Source: Nocardia kruczakiae NBRC 101016
GTDB taxonomy: Bacteria; Actinomycetota; Actinomycetes; Mycobacteriales; Mycobacteriaceae
Assembly: GCF_001612965.1 (NCBI RefSeq)
Contig: NZ_BDBL01000001.1
Coordinates: forward strand, 248,001-312,000
Reading direction: 5' to 3'
DNA: 64,000 nt
In this document: positions 42,363 to 55,717 of the stretch, piece after piece
How the letters are laid out: each line of letters starts with the position of its first letter
How positions within the stretch are numbered: the stretch's first letter is position 1
Translations under genes and position numbers: made by a program
The notes under the pieces: generated by a model
What the model saw: the letters and a program-made list of their open reading frames with translations, nothing else
The model's database searches: none
What the model was told of the DNA's origin: nothing

Positions 42363-43529
<1,167 letters not shown>

Positions 43530-44294
43530 TCACATCAAGGCCCCGCCGTCGACGCGGATCTCCGAGCCGGTGATGTAGCGGCCGTCCTCGGAGGCGACCA
43601 TGGCGACCACGCCCGCGACGTCGGCGGGTTCGCCCAGGGCGCCGCCGTTGAGCCAGCCGGTCAGCCGGGAGAAGAGGTTCCAGTCGGCATCCTCGGGAGT
43701 TTGCAGGTTGTTGGTGATGCCGCTGGTGATGCCGCCCGGGACGATGTTCACCGCGCGCAGGCCCTTCTGTGAATACTCCAGTGCGACCGCATGGGTCATC
43801 GCGTTCACGCCGCCCTTGGATGCGGCGTAGGCGGCCATGTACGGGTTCGCGCCGAGTGCGGCGGTGGAGGAGAAGTTCACGATCACCGGATGATCGGACT
43901 GCAGCAGGGTCGGGATGGCCGCCTGCATCATCAGGAAGGTGCCGGTGAGATTGATGCCGATCACCTGATTCCAGCTCTCGAACGCCATCTCGTGGGTATG
44001 CGCGGTGCGCATGATCCCGGCCGCGTTGACCAGTACGTCCAATCCGCCGAGATGATCGACGGCCGCGGCCACGGCGGGGCGCACCGATTCCGGATCGGCC
44101 ACGTCGACGGTGACGGTATGGAGCCGATCGCGATCCGAACCCACCTCCGCCACAGTCTCTTTCAGCCCGGGCTCGGAGATGTCGGCGCCGACCACGTGCG
44201 CTCCCTCGGCGAGCATGCGCACCACGATGCCCCGCCCGATGCCCGAGCCCGCCCCGGTCACCACCACCCGTCGTCCCTCGTGCCTGCGCATCAT
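43530..44294 (-). CDS. Short-chain dehydrogenase/reductase
   Basis: A 254-residue classical SDR: cofactor motif TGAGSGIG, NAAGIM, catalytic Ser in VNFSSTAAL and Tyr-Lys in YAASKGG, ending in the usual ITGSEIRVDGGALM. Asp in VGADIS after strand 2 suggests NAD preference. The start ATG 44294 follows GAGAGGACGG; an ATG at 44291 is equally possible. It is convergent with rpfB, the stops being adjacent, and divergent from the lipase. It is absent from the mycobacterial block I recall, so it is a lineage-specific insertion. Confidence 0.88.
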   Translation of the reverse strand: MMRRHEGRRVVVTGAGSGIGRGIVVRMLAEGAHVVGADISEPGLKETVAEVGSDRDRLHTVTVDVADPESVRPAVAAAVDHLGGLDVLVNAAGIMRTAHTHEMAFESWNQVIGINLTGTFLMMQAAIPTLLQSDHPVIVNFSSTAALGANPYMAAYAASKGGVNAMTHAVALEYSQKGLRAVNIVPGGITSGITNNLQTPEDADWNLFSRLTGWLNGGALGEPADVAGVVAMVASEDGRYITGSEIRVDGGALM

Positions 44295-44485
44295 TGCGGC
44301 CGTCCTCTCCTGCTGCGTCGCGCGCGGTGAGACCGGATGTGCCACCGCCTGTTCCGCGAGTACACCGAAACTAGAACGTGTATCAATTGACGTCAACGCT
44401 CCGCGACGCTCCGGCCTGGGGATTTCCGGACCGTGCGGTGTGTGCACCGTAAAATCAGCAGATCCCGACGATGTGAGGTGGCCCC

Positions 44486-45670
44486 ATGCGGTTGTCGAAA
44501 TGTTCGGCTCGGATCCGTCGGCCGCTCACGGCCGCGGCCCTGTTCACCGCACTGGCGGCCGCCTCGGTCGTCGCGGTGCCGCAGGCCGCGGCCGAGCCGG
44601 CCGGAACGACGATGTCGGTCACCGCGCAGCCGGACGGCTGGCACGGCATGACCGGAGGGGCGTTGCTCGACTATCGGACGACGACTTCGCAGGGGGCGCC
44701 CGCGCCGGCCAGTGGTGCGGTGTTCCTTCCGCCGGGTGAGCCGCCGGCGGGTGGCTGGCCGGTGGTCGCCTACGACCACGGCACGAGCGGACTCGGCATG
44801 GGCTGCAGCGGCATCTCGAATCCGGGTACCGCGCCCTATCCGTCCGGTCGCGCCAAGGAAGACCGCATTCTGCAGTACTTCCAGTCCAAGGGATTCGCGG
44901 TGGTCGCGCCCGACTATCTCGGACTGGGCGCGTTCGACACCGGGCCGCATCCGTATCTGGAGCGGCAGTCCGAGGCGACCGCCACCATCGATCTGCTGCG
45001 GGCGGCGCGGGCGACCTATCCGCAGTTGTCGCGCACGTGGATCGCCGTCGGTGCGTCGCAGGGAGGTCAGGCCGCGCTGGGCACGGGTCATCTCCAGCAG
45101 AGCTATGCGCCCGAGCTGGACTTCCGCGGGACCATCGCGGTCGACCCGGAATCGGATCTGGAACATGTGCTGCCCATCGCCGGGCCGTGGGTGCCGAATA
45201 TCCCGCAGCTCGGCGACGGCAGTACCGCCTTCATCGCGGGGGTGCTGGTCGGGATGCGGGAGACCCGGCCGGATGTCGACGTCGACAGCTATCTGAGCCC
45301 GCGTGGGCGCCAACTGCTCGACAGCATCGGAACCCTGTGCCTGGACGGGATGGTCGAGCAGGTCAACGGCGCCTCCCTCGGGGATCTGCTGTCGCGACCG
45401 CTGGGCGATCCGCGGTTCACGGCCGCGCTCACCGACTATCTGGCCGTGCCCACGAGCGGCTACGACGCGCCGATTCTGTTGCTGCTCAACGCCACCGACC
45501 GCACCGTGCCGTCGCCGCTGCACGCCGCGCTGGCCGCCCAGCTGGCCGCGAACGGCGTGGATGCGCGGTCGGTGGTCGGCACCGGGCAGCATTGCGACCT
45601 GAATCCGCAGATGTGGGCGGCGATGGACGCGTTCGTCGCGCGCGTGCAGTCCACGCCGTACGCGCCCTGA
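44486..45670 (+). CDS. Secreted lipase/esterase, LIP (PF03583-like) family
   Basis: A 394-residue alpha/beta hydrolase with a signal peptide (Arg-rich n-region, hydrophobic core, cleavage after VPQAAA at about residue 36). The oxyanion region [15 protein letters not shown], the [15 protein letters not shown] loop and the nucleophile Ser in [12 protein letters not shown] match the secretory-lipase family of actinobacteria and fungi. The probable catalytic Asp is in [11 protein letters not shown] and His in GTGQHCDLN. Two Cys pairs could form disulfides. It probably hydrolyses acylglycerols or esters outside the cell. It ends 13 bases before the ksgA GTG. Confidence 0.82.
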   Translation: MRLSKCSARIRRPLTAAALFTALAAASVVAVPQAAAEPAGTTMSVTAQPDGWHGMTGGALLDYRTTTSQGAPAPASGAVFLPPGEPPAGGWPVVAYDHGTSGLGMGCSGISNPGTAPYPSGRAKEDRILQYFQSKGFAVVAPDYLGLGAFDTGPHPYLERQSEATATIDLLRAARATYPQLSRTWIAVGASQGGQAALGTGHLQQSYAPELDFRGTIAVDPESDLEHVLPIAGPWVPNIPQLGDGSTAFIAGVLVGMRETRPDVDVDSYLSPRGRQLLDSIGTLCLDGMVEQVNGASLGDLLSRPLGDPRFTAALTDYLAVPTSGYDAPILLLLNATDRTVPSPLHAALAAQLAANGVDARSVVGTGQHCDLNPQMWAAMDAFVARVQSTPYAP

Positions 45671-45683
45671 TACCTTGTCGGGC

Positions 45684-46565
45684 GTGTCCGAACCTGTGAG
45701 CGAAGCCCGTGGCCTGGCCGAACTGCTCGGCCCCGCCGAAGTGCGGGTGCTGGCGGAGCGGTTCGGCGTGCGCCCGACCAAGCAGCTCGGACAGAACTTC
45801 GTGCACGACGCGAACACCGTGCGGCGAATCGTCGCGACGGCGGGCGTCGGACGCGACGACGTGGTGCTCGAGGTCGGCCCCGGGCTCGGTTCGCTGACGC
45901 TGGCACTGCTCGACGTCGTGGACCGGGTGATCGCGGTGGAGCTGGATCCGGTTCTCGCGCAGCATCTTCCGGAAACCGTGTCCGACCGCGCTCCCGAGCT
46001 CGCCGGGCGGCTGACCGTGGTTCCCGGCGATGCGCTGCGCGTGTCGGCCACCGATATTCCGGGCGAGCCGACGGCACTGGTGGCGAACCTGCCCTACAAC
46101 GTAGCGGTGCCCGTGCTGCTGCACCTGCTCGCCGAATTGCCCAGCCTCCGAACGGCTTTGGTGATGGTGCAGGCCGAGGTGGCCGACCGCCTCTCCGCCG
46201 AACCCGGCTCCCGCATCTACGGCGTCCCCAGCGTGAAGGCCGGTTTCTTCGGCGCCGTCCGCCGCGCGGGAGCCGTCGGCCGCCAGGTGTTCTGGCCCGT
46301 CCCACAGGTGGAGTCGGGACTGGTCCGCATCGAGCGATTCACCGAACCACCATGGTCGCTGGACACGGCCCACCGCGAGCGGGTCTTCGCCGTGGTAGAC
46401 GCCGCATTCGCCCAGCGCCGCAAGACATTACGCGCCGCGCTCGCAGGCTGGGCCGGATCCCCCGCCGAAGCGGAACGCCGCTTGGTCGCCGCGGGAATCG
46501 CCCCCACTGCCCGCGGCGAAACGCTCGACACCGCGGCATTCGTCCACCTCGCCGAGCAGGGGTGA
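45684..46565 (+). CDS. rsmA: 16S rRNA dimethyladenosine transferase
   Basis: KsgA/RsmA dimethylates A1518 and A1519 of 16S rRNA in late 30S assembly. The 293-residue product has [10 protein letters not shown], the SAM motif [12 protein letters not shown], the acidic strand VIAVELDP and the catalytic NLPYNV, then the C-terminal helical domain with [12 protein letters not shown]. The GTG at 45684 is preferred; an in-frame TTG at 45675 is less likely. Order rpfB-ksgA-ispE is conserved, here interrupted by accessory genes. Confidence 0.95.
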   Translation: MSEPVSEARGLAELLGPAEVRVLAERFGVRPTKQLGQNFVHDANTVRRIVATAGVGRDDVVLEVGPGLGSLTLALLDVVDRVIAVELDPVLAQHLPETVSDRAPELAGRLTVVPGDALRVSATDIPGEPTALVANLPYNVAVPVLLHLLAELPSLRTALVMVQAEVADRLSAEPGSRIYGVPSVKAGFFGAVRRAGAVGRQVFWPVPQVESGLVRIERFTEPPWSLDTAHRERVFAVVDAAFAQRRKTLRAALAGWAGSPAEAERRLVAAGIAPTARGETLDTAAFVHLAEQG

Positions 46566-46828
46566 ACCTGACGCGCGGCGGACGGTGGTTCGCCCCGAAC
46601 TTTTCGTGCAAACTCGACGGAATCGGGGAAAATCCGCATAAATCGCGACTGTCGTTTCCGACGCTAGAACCTCAACTGCGATTCAGATCAAGGGGTCGTC
46701 CGGGCGCAGCGGGCGGTGATTCATAGCGGTGCGTCGGATCGTGCGCGGCTGCTCACATCCGTGTTGTAACCGCGCTCGTGCCGACGATAAGTCCGGCAGT
46801 ACAGCGAGTCTCGGAAAGGGCGGATGTC

Positions 46829-47242
46829 ATGGCCGGTCGTCATCGCGCGGTGAGTAAGCGCAGCACATTCCTACGCGGACTTCCGGTTGCCGTAGCACTT
46901 CCCGCGGCGGTGACCCTCGGCGAGGCGGGGACCGCGTCCGCGACGGCTGTCGGCGAGACCGCACCGGTGGTGGCGGCTCCCATCGCGAGTCCGCTCGAGA
47001 ACGCCACATACATCGGCGCGACCGCGGGGCAGGTGGTGGGCGGTCTGACCGGAGCTGTTGTCGGCGGTACCGCCGGCGCCGCGCTCGCGAGTCCTACGGT
47101 GGTGGGCGCCCCGGTGGGTGCCGTCGCGGGTGGTGTGGTCGGCGCGGTCGCGGGGACTTTCGCCGGGTACTACGCCGGGGTCGCGGTGGGAACCATTGTG
47201 GCGGAACAGGCGCCGCAAATCGTGCCGAACATTCTGCCCTGA
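46829..47242 (+). CDS. Small secreted or membrane protein with glycine-zipper repeats
   Basis: The 137-residue product starts at ATG 46829 with AAAGGG upstream. An N-terminal signal-like segment (RSTFLRGLPVAVALPAAVTLGEAGTASA) precedes ~75 residues of glycine/alanine-zipper sequence (GATAGQVVGGLTGAVVGGTAG, quoted by position 72-92, to GTFAGYYAGVAVGTIV). Such G-x3-G arrays pack as membrane helices or oligomeric pores. Function unknown. Similar glycine-zipper exported proteins are common in Nocardia. Confidence 0.6.
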   Translation: MAGRHRAVSKRSTFLRGLPVAVALPAAVTLGEAGTASATAVGETAPVVAAPIASPLENATYIGATAGQVVGGLTGAVVGGTAGAALASPTVVGAPVGAVAGGVVGAVAGTFAGYYAGVAVGTIVAEQAPQIVPNILP

Positions 47243-47358
47243 TTCGGAAGCCGGCCACACGCGCGGCGAAACGTACTGGGCGCCTTGCCGGCTGGGCTGA
47301 ACTATTCGTGCAAAGCTGCTCGAGTGCGTCCCACTCCGCCGATGCGATTCGTCGCTGG

Positions 47359-47748
47359 TCACATGCGACTCGGATCGTGGGGGCGGGAGTCCGCGGCCGG
47401 GACGCGGGCTTTCGAGTCCTGTGACCCGGGTAGCGGCGTATCGGTGGGCGGGGTGAACGGGATCGGCAGGGGAATCGGGGGAGTGGCGGGGCGGTGGCGC
47501 ATGATCACCACCGAGTAGGCGCACAGGGTCGTCATCACGACGAATCCACCGCTGACCAGGATGTTCTTCCCTGTCGAATTGCCGCTGACGAACGGCGTGC
47601 CGATGGCGAGGAGGAGCGACCCCACCGCGCACATGCCCAGGCTCGCTCGGAAGGCCTGCTGTCTGAGGTCGTCGAGGGCGCGAGCGAGAAACATCGCGGC
47701 GATGCTGACGAACCAGATCACCAAACCGATCCCGAACAGGATGCTCAT
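47359..47748 (-). CDS. Small membrane protein with proline-rich tail
   Basis: A 129-residue protein with three hydrophobic helices (about 3-22, 35-52 and 62-82) and a Pro-rich C-terminus (TPPIPLPIPFTPPTDTP). The ATG at 47748 is preferred because AGGGA precedes it; an upstream ATG at 47823 would add 25 Arg-rich residues. No family recognised. It lies downstream of the copper operon but beyond its terminator, so it is probably separate. Confidence 0.6.
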   Translation of the reverse strand: MSILFGIGLVIWFVSIAAMFLARALDDLRQQAFRASLGMCAVGSLLLAIGTPFVSGNSTGKNILVSGGFVVMTTLCAYSVVIMRHRPATPPIPLPIPFTPPTDTPLPGSQDSKARVPAADSRPHDPSRM

Positions 47749-47848
47749 GTGGTCCCTGCCTTGTCCTCGTGCGCGGCGTCGGGTGTCCGGTCGACGCGGC
47801 GGCGCATTCATCTCTTCGGACAAAAAGTATGGCGGACCGGCGCGGGAA

Positions 47849-47888
47849 CGCCGAATGTCGGCGTCCGATCGGACGCCGACATTCGGCG
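47849..47888 (-). terminator. 40-bp perfect palindrome, terminator of the copper operon
   Basis: CGCCGAATGTCGGCGTCCGA (47849-47868) is followed directly by its exact reverse complement (47869-47888), with no unpaired bases in the DNA sequence; in RNA the central bases would form the loop. It starts 7 bases beyond the copA stop. Confidence 0.75.
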
Positions 47889-47895
47889 GATTCGT

Positions 47896-50133
47896 TCAGC
47901 GGAAGCGCCGCAGGCGCAGGCTGTTGCTCACCACGAACACACTCGACAGTGCCATGGCCGCACCCGCGAGCATCGGGTTGAGCAGTCCGGCGGCGGCCAG
48001 CGGGATCGCCGCCACGTTGTAGCCGAAGGCCCAGAACAGATTGCCCTTGATGGTGCGCAGGGTGGCCCGGGAGAGCCGGATGGCCGTGCCCACGGTCCGC
48101 AGATCGCCGCGGACCAGGGTGATGTCGCCGGCCTCGATCGCCACGTCGGTGCCGGTGCCCATCGCCAGACCCAGGTCGGCCTGGGCGAGGGCGGCCGCGT
48201 CGTTGACACCGTCGCCGACCATCGCGACGACCTTGCCCTGATCCTGTAGGCGCTTCACCACGTCGAGCTTGTCGGCGGGCAGCACCTCGGCGATCACCTC
48301 GTCGATGCCGACCTGGTCCGCGACCGTGCGGGCGGTGGCGGCATTGTCACCGGTCAACAGCACCGGGGTCAGTCCGAGCGACCGCATATCCGCGATGGCT
48401 TCGGCGCTCGAGGCCTTGATCGCATCGGCGATGACCAGCACGCCGCGCGCCTGCCCGTCCCACGCCACCACGATCGCGGTGCGCCCGGCGGATTCGGCCT
48501 CGGACTTGGCCTGCGCCAACGACTCCGGCAGCGTGATCGACCAGTCCGCGAGCAGTTCGGTGCGGCCGATCACGACCGCGCGCTCACCGACCAGGCCCTG
48601 CACGCCCTTACCGCCGTGGCTCACGAACTGCTGCACCGGCTCCTCGGCCAGACCCTGCTCGGCGGCGCCGCGCACCACGGCCCGGGCCACCGGATGTTCG
48701 GATCCATGTTCCACCGCCGCGGCCACGGCCAGCAGCTCGTCGCGATCCTGACCTTCGGCGGGGATCACCTCGGTCAGCGACATGGTGCCGGTGGTGACGG
48801 TGCCGGTCTTGTCCAGCACGACGGTGTCGATGCGTCGCGTCGATTCCAGCACCTGCGGACCCTTGATCAGGATGCCGAGTTGCGCGCCCCGGCCGGTGCC
48901 GACGAGCAGTGCGGTGGGCGTGGCCAGGCCGAGCGCGCACGGGCAGGCGATGATCAGCACCGCGACCGCCGCACCGAAGGCCACCGCCACCGCGGCGCCG
49001 CTGCCGAGCCAGAAGCCCAGCGTCACAACCGAAATCGCGATCACGATCGGGACGAACACCCCGGCGACCCGGTCGGCGAGCCGCTGCACGGGCGCTTTGC
49101 CGTTCTGCGCGTCCTCTACCAGTGCGGCCATCTGGGCCAGCTGGGTGTCGGCGCCGATGCGGGTGGCCCGCACGGTCAGCACACCGCCGGCGTTGACGGT
49201 CGCGCCGATCACGGGATCGCCCGGACCGACCTCGACCGGCACCGATTCGCCGGTCAGCATGCTCATGTCGACCGCCGAATTGCCGTCGGTGACCACGCCG
49301 TCGGTGGCGACCTTCTCACCCGGACGCACCAGGAACAGATCGCCGACCCGCAACTCCGACACCGGGATTCGATGTTCGGCGCCGTCGCGCAGCACCGCCA
49401 CATCCTTGGCGCCGAGTTCCAGCAGCGCCCGCAACGCCGAACCGGCGCGTTCCTTGGCCCGGGTCTCGAAATACCGCCCGGCCAGGATGAACACGATCAC
49501 ACCGGCCGCGACCTCGAAGTAGATATTCGACGCCGAGGCGGAGCGTTCGACCGCGAAACTGAAGCCGTGCTTCATTCCCGGCATTCCGGCATCGCCGAAG
49601 AACAGCGCGTACACCGACCACGAGTAGGCCGCCAGGGTGCCCAGCGAGATGAGGGTGTCCATGGTGGCGGTGGCATGCCGCGCGTTGATCCAGGCGGCGC
49701 GATGGAACGCCGCGCCGCCCCAGAACACGACCGGCGTGGCCAGCGTCAGCGAAAGCCATTGCCAATTCCGGAATTGCAGTGCCGGAATCATCGCCAGCGC
49801 GATGACCGGAAGCGCCAGGGCGAGACTGACCAGCAGTCGATTCCGCAGCTGCCGCAGCGGTGAATCGGCCGAAACCTCCTCGGCCGCAGCCGTTTCCGCG
49901 GGCCGGGTGTCGTGGACGGTGGCGGTGTAGCCGGTGTCGACGACACGTTCGATGAGCTGATCCGGCGTCACCGTTTCCGGGAAGCTGACCTTCGCCTTCT
50001 CGGTGGCGTAGTTGACCGTGGCCGTGACACCCTCGATCCGGTTCAGCTTCTTCTCGATGCGTGCGGCGCAGGAGGCGCAGGTCATCCCACCGATATCCAG
50101 CTCGACGGAGCGCTCTGTCGTGGGCGCGCTCAT
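47896..50133 (-). CDS. copA: Copper-exporting P1B-type ATPase
   Basis: A 745-residue Cu(I) export pump. One N-terminal heavy-metal domain has GMTCASC at 16-22. The transmembrane CPC metal site is in [15 protein letters not shown], the phosphorylation site is DKTGTVTTG, the TGES loop is in MLTGESVP and the hinge is [10 protein letters not shown]. Eight helices are expected. The start ATG overlaps the stop of the preceding gene by 4 bases. Last gene of the copZ-(periplasmic protein)-copA operon, probably under CsoR control. Confidence 0.96.
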   Translation of the reverse strand: MSAPTTERSVELDIGGMTCASCAARIEKKLNRIEGVTATVNYATEKAKVSFPETVTPDQLIERVVDTGYTATVHDTRPAETAAAEEVSADSPLRQLRNRLLVSLALALPVIALAMIPALQFRNWQWLSLTLATPVVFWGGAAFHRAAWINARHATATMDTLISLGTLAAYSWSVYALFFGDAGMPGMKHGFSFAVERSASASNIYFEVAAGVIVFILAGRYFETRAKERAGSALRALLELGAKDVAVLRDGAEHRIPVSELRVGDLFLVRPGEKVATDGVVTDGNSAVDMSMLTGESVPVEVGPGDPVIGATVNAGGVLTVRATRIGADTQLAQMAALVEDAQNGKAPVQRLADRVAGVFVPIVIAISVVTLGFWLGSGAAVAVAFGAAVAVLIIACPCALGLATPTALLVGTGRGAQLGILIKGPQVLESTRRIDTVVLDKTGTVTTGTMSLTEVIPAEGQDRDELLAVAAAVEHGSEHPVARAVVRGAAEQGLAEEPVQQFVSHGGKGVQGLVGERAVVIGRTELLADWSITLPESLAQAKSEAESAGRTAIVVAWDGQARGVLVIADAIKASSAEAIADMRSLGLTPVLLTGDNAATARTVADQVGIDEVIAEVLPADKLDVVKRLQDQGKVVAMVGDGVNDAAALAQADLGLAMGTGTDVAIEAGDITLVRGDLRTVGTAIRLSRATLRTIKGNLFWAFGYNVAAIPLAAAGLLNPMLAGAAMALSSVFVVSNSLRLRRFR

Positions 50134-51008
50134 TGGTGACCTCCTCCGTGCTGTCCGTTGTGCTCGTTGTCGTGTTGCCCGCTCTGCTGTCCGGCTACCG
50201 CCTCGGCCGTGAATTCCGCCGTGTGCACCGCGCCGTCGTGGGCGAAGTCCAGGTAGAGCCGGAAGGCGCCGGCGCTGGGCGCTTGGGCGTGGAAGGCGAC
50301 CCGCGGCCCGGCGGGAGTCGAGCCGGCCTCTCCTTCGGGATGAACATGAAGGTAGGACAGATCGTTCGCGCGCAGTGCGACCAGATGCCCGTAGGCACCC
50401 AGATAGGGTTGCAGATCGGTGACCGGCCGTCCGTCGCGGGTGACGGTGAATCCCACCTCACCGCCGCCGGTCGACAGATCGCCGTCCATGCGGACCTGGT
50501 AGCCGTCGACGGCCGTGGTGCGGGATACGGGCGGCAGCGGCCGATCGGCGGTCGCGCCGGCCACGGTGACGGTGCGGCTGAGCACCAGTTCATCCGGTGC
50601 GGTGGCGGGCCGGGAATCGGCGAAGATGCGGTAGGTGCCCGGCTGGGCCCACTGCCAATCGATCGACCAGGTACCGGTGTCGTCGCGGACCGGGTGCACG
50701 TGCCGATATTCGGTGGCATCGGAGCGGACCACGATCAGATGCAGGTCTCGCTCGTGCAGATCGGTGTACCGGGTGACCGGTGCGCCGTCGGGGCCGGTGA
50801 TGCGGAATCGGAGGGTGCCGGGGGTTCGAGGTTCGGTAGGTGCGGCCACGTCGGAGAGGGTGTAACCCTCCTGAGTGGCCTGGAGTCCGGTGCCGTGCCC
50901 GGGGGCCGGCTCGGCCGGATCGCCCACCAGGGCGCCGATGCCGAGCGCGGCCCCGAACAACACGACCAGTGCGCCGCCGAAGGCGGCGAACTTCAGTCTG
51001 TCGTTCAT
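50130..51008 (-). CDS. Membrane-anchored extracytoplasmic copper-type protein (paralogue of 4133-4975)
   Basis: The 292-residue product has one N-terminal membrane helix (about 8-28, [21 protein letters not shown]) and an extracytoplasmic part with two repeat-like segments. These carry the [23 protein letters not shown] and [16 protein letters not shown] ... YLHVHPEG cores (abbreviated) shared with the gene at 4133. Its C-terminus is His/Gly/Gln-rich ([14 protein letters not shown]), whereas the paralogue has its His-rich part at the N-terminus. Its start abuts the copZ stop and its stop overlaps the copA start, so it belongs to the copper-export unit. A role in binding copper outside the membrane is inferred. 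Confidence 0.75.
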   Translation of the reverse strand: MNDRLKFAAFGGALVVLFGAALGIGALVGDPAEPAPGHGTGLQATQEGYTLSDVAAPTEPRTPGTLRFRITGPDGAPVTRYTDLHERDLHLIVVRSDATEYRHVHPVRDDTGTWSIDWQWAQPGTYRIFADSRPATAPDELVLSRTVTVAGATADRPLPPVSRTTAVDGYQVRMDGDLSTGGGEVGFTVTRDGRPVTDLQPYLGAYGHLVALRANDLSYLHVHPEGEAGSTPAGPRVAFHAQAPSAGAFRLYLDFAHDGAVHTAEFTAEAVAGQQSGQHDNEHNGQHGGGHQ

Positions 51009-51215
51009 TCAGCTCGCCACCTGATATCCCGCCTCGTCGACGGCGGCGACGACCTCGGCGTCCGTCAGCGGTGCGGCGGATTCGACCTGGACGCGGCCGG
51101 AGGCGAGGTCTACGTCGACACTGGTGACACCGTCGATCTTGCCGATCTCCTTCTGCACCGACGCCACGCAGTGGCCGCAGGTCATCCCGGTGACGGTGTA
51201 GGTGCTGGTAGCCAT
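51009..51215 (-). CDS. copZ: Copper chaperone CopZ
   Basis: A 68-residue heavy-metal-associated domain with GMTCGHC at 10-16, the Cu(I)-binding pair, and the usual beta-alpha-beta-beta-alpha-beta length. It delivers cytosolic copper to CopA. First gene of the operon, directly adjacent to the anchored periplasmic protein gene. Confidence 0.95.
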   Translation of the reverse strand: MATSTYTVTGMTCGHCVASVQKEIGKIDGVTSVDVDLASGRVQVESAAPLTDAEVVAAVDEAGYQVAS

Positions 51216-51274
51216 GATCGCTTCCTTCGCTCGCTCTTATACGGTGCGGGGGTATCCCGCGACATGTCTGAACA

Positions 51275-51289
51275 TACCCCCCATGGGTA
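51275..51289. promoter_or_regulatory. CsoR-like operator upstream of copZ
   Basis: TACCC-CCCAT-GGGTA is a 5-bp inverted repeat in a C-run/G-run context resembling CsoR sites, 60 bases before the copZ start. It is weaker than the perfect palindrome at 5021. A GGGGGTATCCC half-site-like stretch follows at 51248. Confidence 0.55.
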
Positions 51290-51499
51290 CCTGATGCAAG
51301 GGTGCGGGCGAGGAAATTCGGCCGCGGTGATGCGCATCTCCGCCGAAATCTGTCCGCCCTGGTAGCGAGCCTGTCATCGGCCGCTGGTCCGGCGCCGCCG
51401 GTCTGCGGCAGCCGCCCGGCATCGGCGAGTTCCCAGCCGCGGGAGCCCGCGTCGCGCGGCAAACCGACCGTTTGCCGCGCGGACGGATAACCTAGCCCC

Positions 51500-52426
51500 G
51501 TGCTGTCTGTAGTACCCAGTTCCGTGGTTGTGCGCGCCCCCTCCAAGGTGAACCTTCATCTAGGGGTCGATGACCTGCGTAGCGACGGATACCACGAACT
51601 GACCACGGTCTTCCAGGCACTGTCGCTCGCCGACGACGTGCGGATCGCCCCGGCCGGATCGCTGGCCGTGAGCGTGCACGGGGAGGGTGCCGCGCAGGTG
51701 CCGACCGATCGCACGAACCTGGTGTGGCAGGCGGCGGTCCGGCTCGGACATCTGGCGGGCCGCGCTCCGCTGGTGGAGATCGAGATCGAGAAGGGTATTC
51801 CGGTGGCCGGGGGAATGGCCGGCGGCAGTGCGGACGCCGCCGCGACGCTGGTCGGACTCAACGAGTTGTGGAGTCTGGAGATGTCGCGCGACGAATTGGC
51901 CGATGTCGCGGCCGAACTCGGCAGCGATGTGCCCTTCGCCCTGCACGGCGGCACCGCACTGGGGCGCGGCCGTGGCGAGAAACTGCTTCCGGTGTTGTCG
52001 CGCAACACCTTTCATTGGGTGCTGGCGCTGGCGAAGGAGGGGTTGTCGACGCCGAAGGTGTTCGGCGAACTGGACCGGCTGCGCGAGAACGGCGAACCGC
52101 CGCGCCTCGGCGATCCGCAGGAACTGTTGCAGGCTTTGGCCTCCGGCGACGCCACCCAACTCGCGCCCTTGCTCGGCAACGATCTGCAAGCCGCCGCCCT
52201 GTCGCTGAATCCGGCCCTGCGCCGCACCCTGCGGGCCGGCGTCGAGGCGGGCGCCCTCGCCGGAATCGTCTCCGGTTCGGGGCCCACCTGCGCCTTCCTG
52301 TGCGGTAGCGAAGCCGATGCCGTGGCGGTATCGGCCGAACTGTCCGGTGCGGGTGTGTGCCGCAGCGTCCGCGTCGCGACCGGGCCGGTACCGGGTGCGC
52401 GGGTGTTGGCCGACGGGCGTCACTGA
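51500..52426 (+). CDS. ispE: 4-diphosphocytidyl-2-C-methyl-D-erythritol kinase
   Basis: A GHMP kinase of 308 residues that phosphorylates CDP-ME in the MEP isoprenoid pathway. The three GHMP motifs are present: [11 protein letters not shown] near the N-terminus, the ATP-binding [16 protein letters not shown], and the C-terminal [16 protein letters not shown] 51500 is the likely start. Its order after ksgA is conserved, with the copper operon inserted in between. Confidence 0.95.
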   Translation: MLSVVPSSVVVRAPSKVNLHLGVDDLRSDGYHELTTVFQALSLADDVRIAPAGSLAVSVHGEGAAQVPTDRTNLVWQAAVRLGHLAGRAPLVEIEIEKGIPVAGGMAGGSADAAATLVGLNELWSLEMSRDELADVAAELGSDVPFALHGGTALGRGRGEKLLPVLSRNTFHWVLALAKEGLSTPKVFGELDRLRENGEPPRLGDPQELLQALASGDATQLAPLLGNDLQAAALSLNPALRRTLRAGVEAGALAGIVSGSGPTCAFLCGSEADAVAVSAELSGAGVCRSVRVATGPVPGARVLADGRH

Positions 52427-52490
52427 GTTCGCCTCTGTCCGGTCGGCACGCGTGCGTGTTGCCCGCCCGGCCTTGTCGACGTGCCGGCGT

Positions 52491-53444
52491 TCAGCCGAGA
52501 GCGTCGGCGAGGCGGTCGACCTGTTCCGGGTCTCGTCCGTAGCAGTAGAAGATCACTTCGTCGGCGCCGAGATCGGCGAATTGCTTTGTGACCGTGCGGA
52601 TCTGGTCCGGTGTGGTGAGCATGCCCTCGACCATGAACTCGGCGCGGCCGCTGAATTCGTAGTAGGCGGCCATGGCCGAGCGTGCCTCGTCGATCACCGT
52701 GTCCGAGCCGAGTGCGGCGTTGACCTGCGCGACGATGCGAGGTTCGCCCGGGCGATCGTATTCGCGCCAGAAGCGGTGCACGGTATCGAACAGGCCCGGC
52801 GCCCACGAGGGTGCGGCGGCGGCGAGGAAGCCACCGCCCCAGCGCGCGACGCGTTCCAGGGCGGCGGTCTGGAACCCGCCGAACAGCAACTCGGGGCCGC
52901 CGGGGGTCTGCGGTCGCGGGCCGATCGCGGCGCAGCTCTCGCTGTACGGTTCACCGGACCAGAGCTTGCGCATCGTCGCGACCTGCTGGTCCAAACGCCT
53001 TCCGCGCGTACGCAATTCGGTGCCGGACGCTTCATGGTCGTCGGCGCGGCCGCCGACACCGAGACCCAGTGTGAACCGGCCGCCCGAGAGCCGGTCGAGG
53101 GTGGCGGTTTGTTTCGCGAGCAGCGCGGTCTCGCGCAGCGGCGCGATGAGCACTTCGGTCTGCAATCGGATCCGCTGCGTCGCGCCGGCCAGAAGGGCCA
53201 GTGTCACAAGGGGTTCCGGATTGTCGTAGACCAGCCGGTCGAGCAGTCCGAGGGTGGAGAACGGGCCCGATTCGGCCCGCTCGGCCCATTCGACGAGTGA
53301 TGGTGGATCGGCGATCGGCAGCCCGATCCCGACCTTGACGCCGTGGGCCGCGCGCATCGCGTCCGGCAGCCCGGAATTGCTGGGTGCGCGGTCGTGCGAT
53401 GTCGAAGCGGACGACGAGGCGATGGGAGATGACGAGTCGGTCAT
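52491..53444 (-). CDS. LLM-class (luciferase-like) F420/flavin-dependent oxidoreductase
   Basis: A 317-residue TIM-barrel enzyme of the bacterial luciferase superfamily. It contains VKVGIGLPIADPPS, ATQRIRLQTEVLIAPLRE, LDRLSGGRFTLGLGVG and the RRLDQQVATMRKLWSGEP segment, typical of F420-dependent actinobacterial members. The first ~30 residues are Ser-rich and probably disordered. AAGGATT precedes the ATG. Substrate unknown. Convergent with ispE. Confidence 0.85.
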   Translation of the reverse strand: MTDSSSPIASSSASTSHDRAPSNSGLPDAMRAAHGVKVGIGLPIADPPSLVEWAERAESGPFSTLGLLDRLVYDNPEPLVTLALLAGATQRIRLQTEVLIAPLRETALLAKQTATLDRLSGGRFTLGLGVGGRADDHEASGTELRTRGRRLDQQVATMRKLWSGEPYSESCAAIGPRPQTPGGPELLFGGFQTAALERVARWGGGFLAAAAPSWAPGLFDTVHRFWREYDRPGEPRIVAQVNAALGSDTVIDEARSAMAAYYEFSGRAEFMVEGMLTTPDQIRTVTKQFADLGADEVIFYCYGRDPEQVDRLADALG

Positions 53445-53892
53445 GAGAATCCTTCGAATGTGGGGTCGACAAATCAGCGCCGCCCACTCCGCGCCTCATC
53501 AGGCGGGGCTCCCACACTACGGCCAAACTTCTGGAGAACCCATCTGGATTGCAAGCAGACTACCTATGCCTCAACCTTTTTCGCAACCGCGAGCCCTGTC
53601 GGGCCACGCGGTACCGCTGCGGTTCGGTCCGCCGCGATCCGGCGTCTCCCGCGAGCTCCCTGGAACCCACCACCGGCGGTCGCCGTCAGGGCGGCGTATT
53701 CGGGGAGTGCGGGCTCCGGCCCGGTTCACCCGCGCCGGAAGGGCGCATCCTCGTGCCGTAATGTTCACGGGTGAAGCCGACGGGCGTGGTCCCGCCGCTG
53801 CGGAAGCGCAGCCGGCGCGCGCGACGCGGCCGGACCTGCGCCGAGCTCGTGGCACACCCGAAGGCCCGCCATACTCGGAGAGGACTGACCCC
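53445..53892. other. Gene-free interval before the ABC-F gene
   Basis: About 450 bases with no supported gene. The open frame of the ABC-F gene continues upstream to 53254, but that part is Arg/Pro-rich and antisense to the oxidoreductase start. Promoters for both flanking genes are expected here; none was pinpointed. Confidence 0.4.
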
Positions 53893-55695
<1,803 letters not shown>

Positions 55696-55717
55696 GCGTA
55701 GGTCCGGGGGCGGGCTC

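Noticed and set aside
53254..53892. Upstream extension of the ABC-F frame to give an 813-residue protein
   Set aside because: The added 213 residues are antisense to the oxidoreductase start or Arg/Pro-rich; the TTG at 53893 with GAGAGGAC gives a product of normal length.
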